64,000 nucleotides of DNA from an uncultured Paracoccaceae bacterium (GTDB taxonomy: Bacteria; Pseudomonadota; Alphaproteobacteria; Rhodobacterales; Rhodobacteraceae). Both the position numbers and the translations under genes were made by a program. The stretch lies in the NCBI GenBank assembly GCA_947493255.1, contig CANLQK010000002.1:372001-436000 (forward strand). Direction: 5' to 3'. Positions 27,426-36,711 of the stretch are shown here, in pieces (the first letter of the stretch is position 1; the number at the start of each line of letters is the position of its first letter). A model generated the notes under the pieces. It searched no databases. It worked only from the letters and a program-made list of their open reading frames with translations, and was not told where the DNA came from.

Positions 27426-27932
27426 TTAGAAAAGCGGCAAAGCCAGATAGATGATCAATACGGGCCCCATGGCGAACCCCATGGGGAACCGTTTTCCTTG
27501 CGACCAACTTTCCCAATTTGGGACCAGATTTCTGATCGCGGGAATAGCTCGGGCTGTGCGGTGGATCAAAAGCCCAATCACCATACCGGCCCCAAGTAGG
27601 TAAAAGACAATTCCGATGTCGGGTAGGGCGACAAATGGGGCCGCAGATGCGAGAAATTTACTATCGCCAGCACCCATTGCGCCGATCGCGTTGAGCAGTA
27701 TGGCCACTATAAGAACGACCCCGAAGTGCGCGTAACGCCACAAATAATCGCTAAACGGTATCACGAAGATGCCCACCACGACAAATACAATCGCAAGCGC
27801 GTCTGTAGACCATGTGGGGATCTTCATGGCGCGTAGATCGTTCCATGCCACATAGAGGCACAAAGGTGCCGCAAAAATAAGAAACGCGATGGACTGCGTG
27901 ACCGTTACGTTTACTTCAGGTGTGACGAACAC
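27426..27932 (-). CDS. cpaA: Flp prepilin peptidase CpaA/TadV (A24 family)
   Basis: A 168-residue inner-membrane aspartyl protease that removes the leader of Flp prepilins. About five helices are visible. The two catalytic Asp motifs are seen: one in WNDLRAMKIPTW (about residues 30-41) and the GxGD motif MGAGDSKF (about 90-97). The length fits the short TadV type, without a methylase domain. It is the last gene of the tad minus-strand run, three bases from the preceding TPR gene. Expected substrates are the three pilins at 37712-38541. Confidence 0.92.
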   Translation of the reverse strand: MFVTPEVNVTVTQSIAFLIFAAPLCLYVAWNDLRAMKIPTWSTDALAIVFVVVGIFVIPFSDYLWRYAHFGVVLIVAILLNAIGAMGAGDSKFLASAAPFVALPDIGIVFYLLGAGMVIGLLIHRTARAIPAIRNLVPNWESWSQGKRFPMGFAMGPVLIIYLALPLF

Positions 27933-27935
27933 GAG

Positions 27936-28793
27936 TTAGTTCGTCACGTTGTCTTCAAGCGCGCGCAACGAACGGACAGCGGCTTCGAAGTGTTGTGGAT
28001 GCGTGTCGATCGCTTCGCGGAGCAAACCACGGCCAATGGTGACGTCGTTCTGTTTGATCGCTGTCAAAGCCAACGTGTGCAACAGTTGTGCACGTTCCGT
28101 TTGGGACATCGAAATGACTGGAAGATCATAATTTCGTTGGGCACCGCGAGCCAAAACTAGGTTGTTCTTAGCGGTGAAAAGATCACGGTCGTTACGCAAC
28201 GCGTCAGAGAACAAACGTTCGGCACCTGCATAGTCACCACGTGTGAGTTTGGAGAAACCCCAATTGTTCAGAACGCCAGCAGGCGAGGTGGTGAGCCCAA
28301 CAGCGGTTTCATAGAAGCTGTCTGCGTTCTGCCATTCTTCGTTGCTGTCCGCGACCATGGCTTCCAGACGATACCGTTTGAAGGTTTCGAATGTAGGTGG
28401 GATCGTGTCGAGAACGGTTTCTGCACTGTCCCAATCATTTGTGCGGATCATCGCATCGGCCAGTTCGACTTTGTCACCCGCGAGGCTGTCTTCATGATCG
28501 ACCACGGCCTGCCACGCGCGTACTGCTTCACCGTTACGCTTTGCACGAATGAGCGATTTTGCAAGGCCACGCATCAGGTCGATACGGCCAGGATCGTTGG
28601 TGGAAGCGCGCAAGAAATAGCTGACGGCTTCGTCTGGGTCGCCTGCTGTCAAAATGACATCGTTGAGATTGGATTCATCGATGACGTTGATGTCTTGGAG
28701 TGCACGTTCGACCTGTGCGTCGCCAGATTGGCTGCACGCGGACAACGTTAACGAACCCAAAAGGGCCGCGGAAAGAAGAATAGGGTGGCGCAT
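27936..28793 (-). CDS. tadD: TPR lipoprotein, TadD-like
   Basis: A 285-residue lipoprotein. The lipobox LTLSAC puts the acylated Cys at about residue 20. Several tetratricopeptide repeats follow (about 50-270), seen as alternating helices such as DPGRIDLMRGLAKSLIRAKR, NNWGFSKLTRGDYAGAERLF and DLFTAKNNLVLARG. TadD-type lipoproteins help the secretin RcpA/CpaC assemble or localise in the outer membrane. A second, smaller TPR lipoprotein gene precedes it, so which one is the true TadD cannot be decided here. Confidence 0.78.
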   Translation of the reverse strand: MRHPILLSAALLGSLTLSACSQSGDAQVERALQDINVIDESNLNDVILTAGDPDEAVSYFLRASTNDPGRIDLMRGLAKSLIRAKRNGEAVRAWQAVVDHEDSLAGDKVELADAMIRTNDWDSAETVLDTIPPTFETFKRYRLEAMVADSNEEWQNADSFYETAVGLTTSPAGVLNNWGFSKLTRGDYAGAERLFSDALRNDRDLFTAKNNLVLARGAQRNYDLPVISMSQTERAQLLHTLALTAIKQNDVTIGRGLLREAIDTHPQHFEAAVRSLRALEDNVTN

Positions 28794-28822
28794 GTTTTGC
28801 GTCCTTTTACTGCTCTGTCTCT

Positions 28823-29380
28823 TTATAGTGTCGACAATAGCACAAAGTCGCCCGTGCCACGCCGCACCAATTGGAACGGTTCGTTCTCTTGAAGAACAGT
28901 ATTACTTGGATCGTCTAATTTTGCGAGCGCCAAGCGCAGGTTGTCGCGGATTTCGTCGGAATTCCCGCTATCCGTTGCAAACGCGCGACGGAAAACCTGT
29001 TCTGCTTCTGCAATTTTGCCCCGTTCCATTAGAATTACACCCAAATTGTTCCACGCAGCGGCAAACTCGGGGCCTTCTTCAACGGCGCGCCGTAGGAGAC
29101 GTTCGGCCTGATTGAGGCGTCCTAGTTTAAGGTTTGCAGACCCAAGAGCAGAAAGTGTGTCGACGTTTAGCCCTTGTTGCGCAGCGGCACGGGTGTAGGC
29201 GCGATGGGCCAGTTCATATTCACCAGCGGCCATCAGGCGGTGACCGACAATCAGCCCGTCAATGTCTGATTCACCGGCAATACCGGGGGCAAATACCCGG
29301 TCGTCAGAAGGCGCAAAAGCGTCCCCTCCGCATGCGGTGAGGACGCTTAAACCGATGAGAATTGCTATCAGTTTTTGCAT
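28823..29380 (-). CDS. Second TPR lipoprotein of the tad locus
   Basis: A 185-residue lipoprotein with signal MQKLIAILIGLSVLTACGG (acylated Cys17) and about three tetratricopeptide repeats (LMAAGEYELAHRAYTRAA, GSANLKLGRLNQAERLLRRA, NNLGVILMERGKIAEAEQVF). It belongs to the same class as the following 285-residue lipoprotein and the two may have arisen by duplication, but they differ in length and sequence. It is likely a pilotin-like or scaffold protein for the pilus secretin. Spacing of about 20-30 bases to neighbours on the same strand supports an operon. Confidence 0.78.
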   Translation of the reverse strand: MQKLIAILIGLSVLTACGGDAFAPSDDRVFAPGIAGESDIDGLIVGHRLMAAGEYELAHRAYTRAAAQQGLNVDTLSALGSANLKLGRLNQAERLLRRAVEEGPEFAAAWNNLGVILMERGKIAEAEQVFRRAFATDSGNSDEIRDNLRLALAKLDDPSNTVLQENEPFQLVRRGTGDFVLLSTL

Positions 29381-29401
29381 ATGTCTTTTATCGTTAGGGC
29401 C

Positions 29402-30379
29402 TTAGAAGTTGGCGTTCGCGAGTGTTTCGTAGATGTTATACACCGACGGTCCAATCAGAATGATAAGAAGCGGTGGAACCGTCAACATCATCGTCGCGAG
29501 TGTCATTTTTGTCGGCAAAGTGTTTGCCTTTTCTTCAGCGCGCATCACCCGTTTGTCGCGCATTTCAGCAGAGAACACGCGCAAGGCTTCGGCGATTGAT
29601 GTACCGAATTGTTGCGACTGGATAAGAACGGTTACGAAAGATGCGATGTCTGAAACGCCGCAACGTTCGGACATGTCGCGCAGAACCTGCGTCTTATCTT
29701 TACCGGCCTTCATTTCATTGCTGACCATTTCGTATTCTTCTGCCAACGCGGGAAAGCCAGATTTCAATTCGTGAGCAACACGAATGATTGACTGGTCCAA
29801 AGACTGACCGGCTTCAACGCAAACCAACATCATATCAAGGCTGTCTGGGAAGCCATTGATCATTTCCAATTGGCGCTCGCCTTGGCGTTTGTTGACCCAC
29901 CATTTGGGAAGGTAGTAACCAGCCAAACCAGGGATCAGGATCGTTAGCACCGTATTCTTGGTGGATGGATCGCCTGTTGACGTTTTATAAATCGCAAAAG
30001 CAACACCCAACAAAAGCAGCGTGATCCCGAGGGCAAACTGCGCAAAGTGGTAAGTTTTAACCGCCGATTTGGTACGGTACCCCGCCTGAATAAGTTTCAG
30101 GCGGATGGCGGTGTATTCTTCTTTATCCTGTGGTTCCAGGAAGCTGGAATATTTGTCCAGCTTGTCTGTCCCTTGGCTGGCACGCAGACGTTCTGGGCTG
30201 TTGCCGATGTTGTTGCGGCTGGCCGCTTTCAGTTTGTCGAGCGGATCTTCCTGCTTTGTCAGGAGGGCAGGTAACACCAGCAAGATCAGCAAGATGCCAA
30301 GCATACCGACCGCCATCAGAGGGCCAAAAGGGCCAAGCAATTCGATCAGCTTGTCGTTGATTGTATCTAGGAATGCCAT
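29402..30379 (-). CDS. tadC: Flp pilus inner-membrane platform protein TadC
   Basis: A 325-residue type II secretion system F-domain protein. There are membrane helices near residues 15-35, 115-130, 137-155 and 295-320, and a cytoplasmic T2SF domain (about 180-310) with the MINGFPDSLDMMLVCVEAGQSL segment. TadB and TadC form the inner-membrane platform through which CpaF drives pilin polymerisation. It is separated from tadB by five bases. The length and pairing are typical. Confidence 0.94.
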   Translation of the reverse strand: MAFLDTINDKLIELLGPFGPLMAVGMLGILLILLVLPALLTKQEDPLDKLKAASRNNIGNSPERLRASQGTDKLDKYSSFLEPQDKEEYTAIRLKLIQAGYRTKSAVKTYHFAQFALGITLLLLGVAFAIYKTSTGDPSTKNTVLTILIPGLAGYYLPKWWVNKRQGERQLEMINGFPDSLDMMLVCVEAGQSLDQSIIRVAHELKSGFPALAEEYEMVSNEMKAGKDKTQVLRDMSERCGVSDIASFVTVLIQSQQFGTSIAEALRVFSAEMRDKRVMRAEEKANTLPTKMTLATMMLTVPPLLIILIGPSVYNIYETLANANF

Positions 30380-30384
30380 GCGCG

Positions 30385-31353
30385 TTACACCTGAATATTC
30401 ACGAGACGACGCATGACGATCACGTTCGCCACAAGGAAACCGGCGACAACCAGACAGGCTGGGATGAAGGCGGAGGTTTCTTTCACATCGTCATAGTAGT
30501 TTGGCTGGATCAAGTTGATCATGACGAGCGCACCCAATGGGAACACTGACAAGAACATACCGGACCACTTCGCTTCGGCGGTAATGGCCTTAACACGGCG
30601 GAACAGTTTGAACCGCGCACGGATCACCTGCGCCAACCCGTGCAGAATTTCTGCCAAGTTACCACCAGCGGTTTGCTGAATGGTCACCGCAACGGCCAAG
30701 AACCGCATATCCTGCATGTCCATGCGTTCCGCCATCTGTTTTAGGGTATCGCCCATGTCGCGACCATATGCTGCCTCGTCCGAGATAACGCCCATTTCGG
30801 TGCCGAGCGGGTCCGGGACTTCTTTGGCGACAATCGCAACAGCCGATGAAAATGGGTGGCCCACGCGCAAAGAACGCACCATGAGTTCAACCGCATCCGG
30901 CAGTTGTTCTTCGATCATGGCAATGCGTTTCTTGGCTTTGCTGTTGACCCAAAAGAACACGCCACCGACACCCATCGCAACGGCGACGGCGATCCGAATT
31001 GGTAGGGATGTGGCAGTGCCCACAGTCAGGCCCATGAATGCAACGCCACACATCAAGACCATGATCATGATCAGCTGTGTTGGCGTAAAAGCAATATTCG
31101 CTTTCTGCGCTTTGTTTGCCAGAAGCGAATAGAGCGGAATGTTTTGCGAGCTCATGTGCTGGCCCATCTCCTTGCGGAGCTTTTCCAACACTTCTTCGCG
31201 GTTGCCACCTTTTTCCAACATTTCAAGGCGACGGTTCACCTTGTTGTTGAAATTGATGCTTTTACCAAAGGCGACCAAATAGATCCCGTTGACCAGTACG
31301 ATACAGGCCACGAAGATCAGGCCGTAGATAATTGGCTCTGCTGAGATAGTCAT
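30385..31353 (-). CDS. tadB: Flp pilus inner-membrane platform protein TadB
   Basis: A 322-residue type II secretion system F-domain protein, partner of TadC. An N-terminal helix (about residues 8-28), two helices near 95-135, the T2SF domain (about 145-280, LPDAVELMVRSLRVGHPFSS) and a C-terminal helix near 285-310 are visible. It lies 11 bases after cpaF and five before tadC, in the standard cpaF-tadB-tadC order. Confidence 0.94.
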   Translation of the reverse strand: MTISAEPIIYGLIFVACIVLVNGIYLVAFGKSINFNNKVNRRLEMLEKGGNREEVLEKLRKEMGQHMSSQNIPLYSLLANKAQKANIAFTPTQLIMIMVLMCGVAFMGLTVGTATSLPIRIAVAVAMGVGGVFFWVNSKAKKRIAMIEEQLPDAVELMVRSLRVGHPFSSAVAIVAKEVPDPLGTEMGVISDEAAYGRDMGDTLKQMAERMDMQDMRFLAVAVTIQQTAGGNLAEILHGLAQVIRARFKLFRRVKAITAEAKWSGMFLSVFPLGALVMINLIQPNYYDDVKETSAFIPACLVVAGFLVANVIVMRRLVNIQV

Positions 31354-31364
31354 ATCGTGTTCCC

Positions 31365-32816
31365 TTACTGGGCTGCGACAGGTTCAAAGATTGCAGGCGG
31401 TAAGTCATAGCCCCACAATTTGAAACGTTCTGAGAAGTGGCTGCGCACACCGGTGGCGGTGAAATGGCCGATGATCTTGTTGTCTGGCGTCAGGCCAACA
31501 CGCTGGTAGCGGAAGACTTCTTGCATCGAGATAACGTCGCCTTCCATACCGGTGATTTCGGTGATGGATGTCATGCGGCGCGACCCGTCTTGCAGACGCG
31601 AGGCCTGCACGATCAGGTTCACAGCTGATGAGATCTGGCTTCGGACTGCTTTAAGCGGCATTTCGATACCGGCCATGGCGATCATGTTTTCGAGACGCGA
31701 TACGCCATCACGCGCAGAGTTGGCGTGAATTGTGGTCATTGAGCCATCGTGGCCTGTGTTCATGGCCTGCAACATGTCGATAACTTCTTCGCCACGTGTT
31801 TCCCCAACAATAATACGATCAGGGCGCATACGAAGGGCGTTTTTCAGACAGTCGCGTTGGCTCACACCGCCTTTGCCTTCAACGTTTGGTGGACGGGATT
31901 CCATCCGACCAACATGTGTCTGTTGCAGCTGAAGTTCCGCAGTATCCTCGATTGTTAGGATACGTTCTTTGTCGTCAATGAAGGACGACAGCGCGTTCAA
32001 GGTCGTTGTTTTACCAGAACCTGTACCACCAGACACAATGACGTTCAGGCGGGTAGAACAGGCGGCCTGTAAATAGGCAGCCATTTCTTCGGTGAAGGCA
32101 CCGAATTTTACCAAGTCATCAATGCCTAGTTTGTCCTTCTTAAACTTACGAATAGACACGAGAGATCCGTCCACCGCGATGGGCGGAACCATGGCGTTGA
32201 AACGGGAACCATCAGCCAAACGGGCATCGACGTATGGGTTTGATTCATCCACACGGCGGCCAACGGCCGAAACGATTTTGTCGATGATCCGCAATAGGTG
32301 GCGTTCGTCTTTGAACGTAATGTCGGTTAGCTCTAGCTTACCGGAGCGTTCCACGAAAATCTGTTGGGGTCCGTTGACCAAGATATCGTTGACGGATTCA
32401 TCTTGAAGCAAGGTTTCAAGTGGGCCTAGGCCCTTCACTTCGAAGAACAATTCCTTGTTCAATGTCGTGCGTTCTTCACGATTTAGGACAACACCCATTT
32501 CGTCCAGGGATTCCTGAGCGATCGCACTGATTTCAGCCTTGAGGTCTTGTTCTGAAGCATTTTCAAGCGCTGCTAAGTTGAGGTTGTCGAGCAAGGACTT
32601 GTGTAGTTCTAGCTTGATTTCACCCAAACGTTCCTTGCGTTTCTTTTCCTTGTCCGGAGGAGCCGCCGACGCTGGGACAGCTGCCTGCTTCATCATGGAT
32701 TTACGAGGAGCTTCGGGGATCGCAGCCGCTGCTGTTGGTGCCGCTGCCGGAATTGCAGAGACGTTGTCAGCATTTGCGGCAGGCTGTGCGCTTGCTTTTT
32801 TATATTTCGAAAACAT
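31365..32816 (-). CDS. cpaF: Flp pilus assembly ATPase CpaF/TadA
   Basis: A 483-residue secretion ATPase of the GspE/VirB11 superfamily that powers Flp pilus assembly. An Ala/Pro-rich N-terminal extension (1-55) is followed by the N-domain (about 60-230). The Walker [10 protein letters not shown] is at residues 262-270, with Asp and His boxes in [14 protein letters not shown] and [10 protein letters not shown] and the [16 protein letters not shown] segment. The long N-terminal extension is common in this family. It is preceded by cpaE with an 11-base gap. Confidence 0.96.
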   Translation of the reverse strand: MFSKYKKASAQPAANADNVSAIPAAAPTAAAAIPEAPRKSMMKQAAVPASAAPPDKEKKRKERLGEIKLELHKSLLDNLNLAALENASEQDLKAEISAIAQESLDEMGVVLNREERTTLNKELFFEVKGLGPLETLLQDESVNDILVNGPQQIFVERSGKLELTDITFKDERHLLRIIDKIVSAVGRRVDESNPYVDARLADGSRFNAMVPPIAVDGSLVSIRKFKKDKLGIDDLVKFGAFTEEMAAYLQAACSTRLNVIVSGGTGSGKTTTLNALSSFIDDKERILTIEDTAELQLQQTHVGRMESRPPNVEGKGGVSQRDCLKNALRMRPDRIIVGETRGEEVIDMLQAMNTGHDGSMTTIHANSARDGVSRLENMIAMAGIEMPLKAVRSQISSAVNLIVQASRLQDGSRRMTSITEITGMEGDVISMQEVFRYQRVGLTPDNKIIGHFTATGVRSHFSERFKLWGYDLPPAIFEPVAAQ

Positions 32817-32827
32817 CTATCCGACCT

Positions 32828-34072
32828 CTATGCAGTTGCCGCTTCGGCACTTTGGTTCACTTCGTGAACTGATTGCGCCAGCTTTGCGATTTCTTTGCGC
32901 AGCGGGTTCTTTGCGATCCCTTCGGCCAATGGAATTCCATGGTCGGCATTCTGCGGGACGACTTTTCCGCCGTCGGGTAATTGAACTTCAATCGAGATGC
33001 CTAGGCTTTCTGCCAAGCGCTTGATCCGGCTTTTGCCGTTTAAGTCAGTGAATTTTGGTGCGCGGTTAAGAACAAAACGCAGCTTTTCGAAAGGGAGTTG
33101 TTCAGACTGCAAGGCCCGTTTAATCCGCAACGTGTTTTGTGCTGACCGCATGTCGAGTTCCAGTGTCGCGAAATATACATGCGCGGCCTGCAGGACTGTT
33201 TCTGACCATTCGACCATAGTGGTTGGCATGTCGATGACCACATAGTCAAAATTCGTGCGTGCCATTTCGATGATACGCTGAATATCTTCCGGGCCGATCA
33301 AATCCATTGGGATCACATCGGTTGGCGCGGTCAAAACTTGGAGTTTCTGGTCGTAAGACAGCAACGAATGCATAAAGCTCTCGCTGTCCATCATTTCGGT
33401 ATCTTGCAGCATTTCGAAGACCGCTTCCCGGCGGGGCATGTCGAGATAGGTGGAGACGCTGCCAAACTGAAGGTCCAAATCAAGAATGCATACGCGTGGT
33501 GGGTTTTCGGCATCGATGTTGGCCAGTTCCCATGCAAGGTTGACAGCGAGGGTGGTTGCGCCAGTGCCGCCGGCCATACCCTGAACAGGGATCAAAACCC
33601 CGTTGCGGTCACCGGTGGCTTTCATTTTGTTTTCCATTTCTGGTGCAACGGGTGCAGCAGGCGGAGGTGTCAGAACGCGATTGATTGCCTGTGCTAATTC
33701 GCCCTCAGGTAAAGGGTAGGGCACAAATTCATCGCCACCTTCACGCAGTAAACCATGTAGCGACGTCGGCGACACATCTTCTGCAATCAATAACACCTTG
33801 ATGTTGTGCGCTTTTGCGGCACGAACAATTTCGGAGATGATTGATAGATCTTGTTCATCTTCTGCATCCAATGCGATCGCAATGAATTCAAGCTCAGACG
33901 CCTCTTCTTGTTGCAAGAAAGGCAGAGCGTCTTCAAAGCCGAGGTCGCCCCAGCTTTCGCCCAAGCAGGTTTCCATGTCTTCGATCAGGAGATCAAAGTT
34001 TTGAACATCACGACTCACCGTGCATGCGGTGATTGGCTGCGGTTCCGGTTTTAACATCACTGTACCACTCAT
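32828..34072 (-). CDS. cpaE: Flp pilus localisation protein CpaE/TadZ
   Basis: A 414-residue protein. An N-terminal receiver-like domain (about 20-140) is followed by a MinD/ParA-type ATPase domain (about 158-400). The P-loop reads GGTGATT (168-174), with Ala in place of the usual Lys. This altered loop occurs in many CpaE/TadZ proteins, which mainly position the pilus machine at a pole. The start at 34072 follows an AAAGGG. A longer reading from 34105 is not supported. It begins a transcription unit after the terminator at 34290-34311. Confidence 0.92.
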   Translation of the reverse strand: MSGTVMLKPEPQPITACTVSRDVQNFDLLIEDMETCLGESWGDLGFEDALPFLQQEEASELEFIAIALDAEDEQDLSIISEIVRAAKAHNIKVLLIAEDVSPTSLHGLLREGGDEFVPYPLPEGELAQAINRVLTPPPAAPVAPEMENKMKATGDRNGVLIPVQGMAGGTGATTLAVNLAWELANIDAENPPRVCILDLDLQFGSVSTYLDMPRREAVFEMLQDTEMMDSESFMHSLLSYDQKLQVLTAPTDVIPMDLIGPEDIQRIIEMARTNFDYVVIDMPTTMVEWSETVLQAAHVYFATLELDMRSAQNTLRIKRALQSEQLPFEKLRFVLNRAPKFTDLNGKSRIKRLAESLGISIEVQLPDGGKVVPQNADHGIPLAEGIAKNPLRKEIAKLAQSVHEVNQSAEAATA

Positions 34073-34289
34073 ACCTTTTGGCCCTTTACCCAATTTGCAG
34101 CGCATATGGGCGCTGCTTTACGTCTTGCCTGCCAGGTGTGTAGACACATTGCGGGCTTTGTCTCGGACTTACTGACGTTCAATCGGGGCAACATTGGGGC
34201 CATAATTGCCCTTTTGTGCGGTATTTGGAGACGATCACAGGTCGGTGATGGTCGTTGTTTCCAATTCTTAACGTTTCTGGAAACAAAGA

Positions 34290-34311
34290 AGGGGCCCTTT
34301 TTAGGACCCCT
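34290..34311 (-). terminator. Terminator between the OmpA lipoprotein gene and cpaE
   Basis: On the minus strand AGGGGTCC pairs with GGGCCCCT (one mismatch) around an A-rich loop, followed by TCTTTGTTT. It splits the tad genes, so cpaE-cpaF-tadBC probably needs its own promoter in the bases 34073-34289. Confidence 0.7.
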
Positions 34312-34334
34312 CAAGTTCGTTCAGTTTTGATGGC

Positions 34335-34988
34335 TTAACCGTCAGTCGCGGCTGCAACGTTGCTGTCTGTCACTTGTGTTCTAGGCGATGCGCTTGTGAC
34401 GTACTCACGGAATATAACCTCGGCGTAGCGACCATTTAGAACAGTTGGATGATTTTGAACAAAGCCAGACACTTCCGTAACGGTGCGGCGGTTACGGCGT
34501 TCACGGCCATCGGTCACGATGAGCGGTTGGGTTTCTCCAAAGCTAACGACAGCTTCGAGGCGGCTACGGTCAATCCCTTGGCTGGTCAAATAAAGCACAG
34601 CAGCCTCTGCGCGGCGAAGGCCGAGGCGGCGATTATAGGCTGTGGAGCCAACCAGATCGGTGTGGCCAAACACCTTGAACCGAACTTCAGGGAACTGGCG
34701 AATCCATGCTGCCTGCTGACGCAAGGTCGCACGGGCTGTTTCGTCCAGAACCGTAGAGTTGAACGGGAAAGTCACCATCGTGTTGACTTCATTAGAGAAA
34801 CGGCGGTTCAGGTTAATGGTGAAACTGCTTGCACCAGTCTGAACTTGCGTATTTTGGAATGTCGCATTGCCAAAATAGCCGCTGTCGACCTCTGATCCGA
34901 TTTCACGAGTGTTGAAATCACGCCAAGTCGTATTGGTGCAGCCCGTTAGGGCAAGCACTGCTGCTGTCAAAGCTGCTGTCGTTTTCAT
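34335..34988 (-). CDS. OmpA-family lipoprotein of the tad locus
   Basis: A 217-residue outer-membrane lipoprotein. The signal MKTTAALTAAVLALTGC has a clear lipobox with Cys17. A variable stretch (about 20-75) precedes an OmpA-like peptidoglycan-binding domain (about 80-190) with FPFNSTVLDETARATLRQQA, FGHTDLVGSTAYNRRLGLRR and GETQPL segments. OmpA-like proteins are regular members of roseobacter tad loci, probably anchoring the secretin complex to the wall. The start at 34988 is chosen for the signal peptide. An in-frame ATG at 35003 would add five residues. Confidence 0.85.
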   Translation of the reverse strand: MKTTAALTAAVLALTGCTNTTWRDFNTREIGSEVDSGYFGNATFQNTQVQTGASSFTINLNRRFSNEVNTMVTFPFNSTVLDETARATLRQQAAWIRQFPEVRFKVFGHTDLVGSTAYNRRLGLRRAEAAVLYLTSQGIDRSRLEAVVSFGETQPLIVTDGRERRNRRTVTEVSGFVQNHPTVLNGRYAEVIFREYVTSASPRTQVTDSNVAAATDG

Positions 34989-35004
34989 TGCCCCGAATCC
35001 CATC

Positions 35005-36432
35005 TTAGTCATCCAACACGTAGCCATAAGACCCGCTGAAGTCTTGTCGTGCAACCTCGCCGGCGCCACCTTGTTGTGGTGCGTTCTCTGCGGCAACGCG
35101 GCCAAACAAGAACAGATCACGCTCTGTGGGTGGGCGTACACGGTCCGTTGGCAGGGCAAGTGCCTCGCCGCGGGTAGGTGAAACGAGGTGCGGAGTGACG
35201 ATAATAACCAGTTCGGTCTGCTGACGGCTGTATTCGGCGGACCGGAACAATGCACCAAGGACTGGGATGTCGCCAGCCCAAGGAACTTGGCCGCTTAAGT
35301 CGATGAAATCATCAGATAAAAGGCCCGCGATCGCAAAGCTTTCGCCATCACGCATTTCAACAGTTGTTGATGTGCTGCGGGTGCTGAACGCGTCGATCGT
35401 AAAGCCATCTTGGCTAAAACCATTCGACGGGTCCAATGACGAAACGGTTGCGTCAAGTTCCAGATTGATGACGTCGCCGTCGATAACCCGGGGGATGAAG
35501 TTCAACGAAATGCCAAACGGCTTGTATTCAACTGTGATCGATCCGCTATCTTGGCTGATTGGAACGGGATATTCACCACCAGCAAGGAAACTTGCTTCTT
35601 GCCCCGAAAGCGCCGTTAAGTTTGGTTCAGCCAGAGTGCGAACAACGCCGCGGCTTTCCAAAGCTTCCAATAGAACGCCAACTTCAATGCCACCGGCGTT
35701 GAAGCCAAACAAAAACGCGCCAGCGTTGTCGTTTGTAGCTGGTGTACTGCCACCCAAAGCAAGCGCTTGGGCAGTTGAACCAACGGTTGTGCCGGTTCCC
35801 AATGCCAAACCTAGGTCACCGCCTAGTGTATCCCCGCCCAAGGAAAGGGAAGAGCTAAGCGATTTTGAAACCGAACGCTGCATTTCTGCAAAACGAACAC
35901 GCAACATAACTTGTTGTGTGCCGCCGACGCTCATTAGGTTAGAGACCCGATCTGGTGCATATCGTTCGGCGAGTTCAATCGCACGATCAAGACGTGCGAT
36001 GCTTGAAACGGTACCAGAAAGGACGATCCCGTCATTGGCTGTGCGAACTTCAATGTTCTCGCCAGGCAGGATCTGCTCAAGGCGTTCTTTGAATTCTGCA
36101 ATGTCGGGGGTCACGTGGACCTCGACGTTCGTAATCAGGCGACCATCACCGCCCAAAAGGGTCAATGTTGTGCGTCCGGGTTCCTTGCCAAGCACATAGA
36201 TCGTGCGGTCTGAAAGCGACGAGATGTCTGCGATCGTTGGGTTGGCGATGGAAAGTTCTGTAAATGGAACGTCGCTTTCAACCACAACTGCGCGGTTCAT
36301 CGGAACGTTCAGCGCGCTCGAAGGTGAGCCACGCATTACTTGTAACGTTTCAGCCGGAAGTTGGGCTGGAACTGATGTAATACATAAGGCTAAGCCAGTA
36401 ATGGCCGCCTTGAGAAATCTATTCTGTGTCAT
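35005..36432 (-). CDS. cpaC: Flp pilus outer-membrane secretin CpaC/RcpA
   Basis: A 475-residue secretin that forms the outer-membrane pore for the pilus. A signal peptide covers about residues 1-30. An N-terminal pilus-formation domain follows (about 35-105, VVVESDVPFTELSIANPTIA), then a BON-like segment (about 115-180) and the secretin domain (about 230-430) with VRFAEMQRSVSKSLSSSLSL, PNLTALSGQEASFLAGGEYP and the VTPHLVSP end. The start at 36432 follows GGCAGG and opens the signal peptide; a reading from 36516 has no such feature. A terminator lies between cpaB and this gene. Confidence 0.95.
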   Translation of the reverse strand: MTQNRFLKAAITGLALCITSVPAQLPAETLQVMRGSPSSALNVPMNRAVVVESDVPFTELSIANPTIADISSLSDRTIYVLGKEPGRTTLTLLGGDGRLITNVEVHVTPDIAEFKERLEQILPGENIEVRTANDGIVLSGTVSSIARLDRAIELAERYAPDRVSNLMSVGGTQQVMLRVRFAEMQRSVSKSLSSSLSLGGDTLGGDLGLALGTGTTVGSTAQALALGGSTPATNDNAGAFLFGFNAGGIEVGVLLEALESRGVVRTLAEPNLTALSGQEASFLAGGEYPVPISQDSGSITVEYKPFGISLNFIPRVIDGDVINLELDATVSSLDPSNGFSQDGFTIDAFSTRSTSTTVEMRDGESFAIAGLLSDDFIDLSGQVPWAGDIPVLGALFRSAEYSRQQTELVIIVTPHLVSPTRGEALALPTDRVRPPTERDLFLFGRVAAENAPQQGGAGEVARQDFSGSYGYVLDD

Positions 36433-36603
36433 TGTGACCTGCCTCTGATGCCACGCTCGATGCGGACTTTTGTCCGTCATTCCGGCAACCCTGCGACATT
36501 TTTCTATTTTTTGCAAGAATCAATGCGTTGTGGCATGCCGTTTATGTGGATAACTCGCAACACGCGCGATTTTTATCATACTGAGGCTTTGGGGGCGCAA
36601 ACG

Positions 36604-36634
36604 AAAATCGCCCGAGCTGCTGCCCGGGCGATTA
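36604..36634 (-). terminator. Terminator-like hairpin between cpaB and cpaC
   Basis: On the minus strand AATCGCCCG pairs perfectly with CGGGCGATT over a ten-base loop and is followed by TTCGTTTG. It falls 79 bases after the cpaB stop, so cpaB transcription may partly end here and cpaC may have its own promoter in 36433-36603. Confidence 0.7.
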
Positions 36635-36711
36635 ACCTGTTAAGGTTGCTTTTGTGCAATATGGAACACCGGTGCGAGCGGCTGGGTTTCCAATTTGCCA
36701 AACAAGTTAGC

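Noticed and set aside
32828-34072. Loss of the P-loop lysine in CpaE as a novel defect
   Set aside because: GGxGATT-type loops occur in many CpaE/TadZ proteins, so it is a family feature and not a sign of a broken gene.
35267-36199. A 310-codon open frame antisense to cpaC
   Set aside because: The opposite strand encodes a complete secretin; the antisense translation is Ser/Arg/Pro-rich without homology features.
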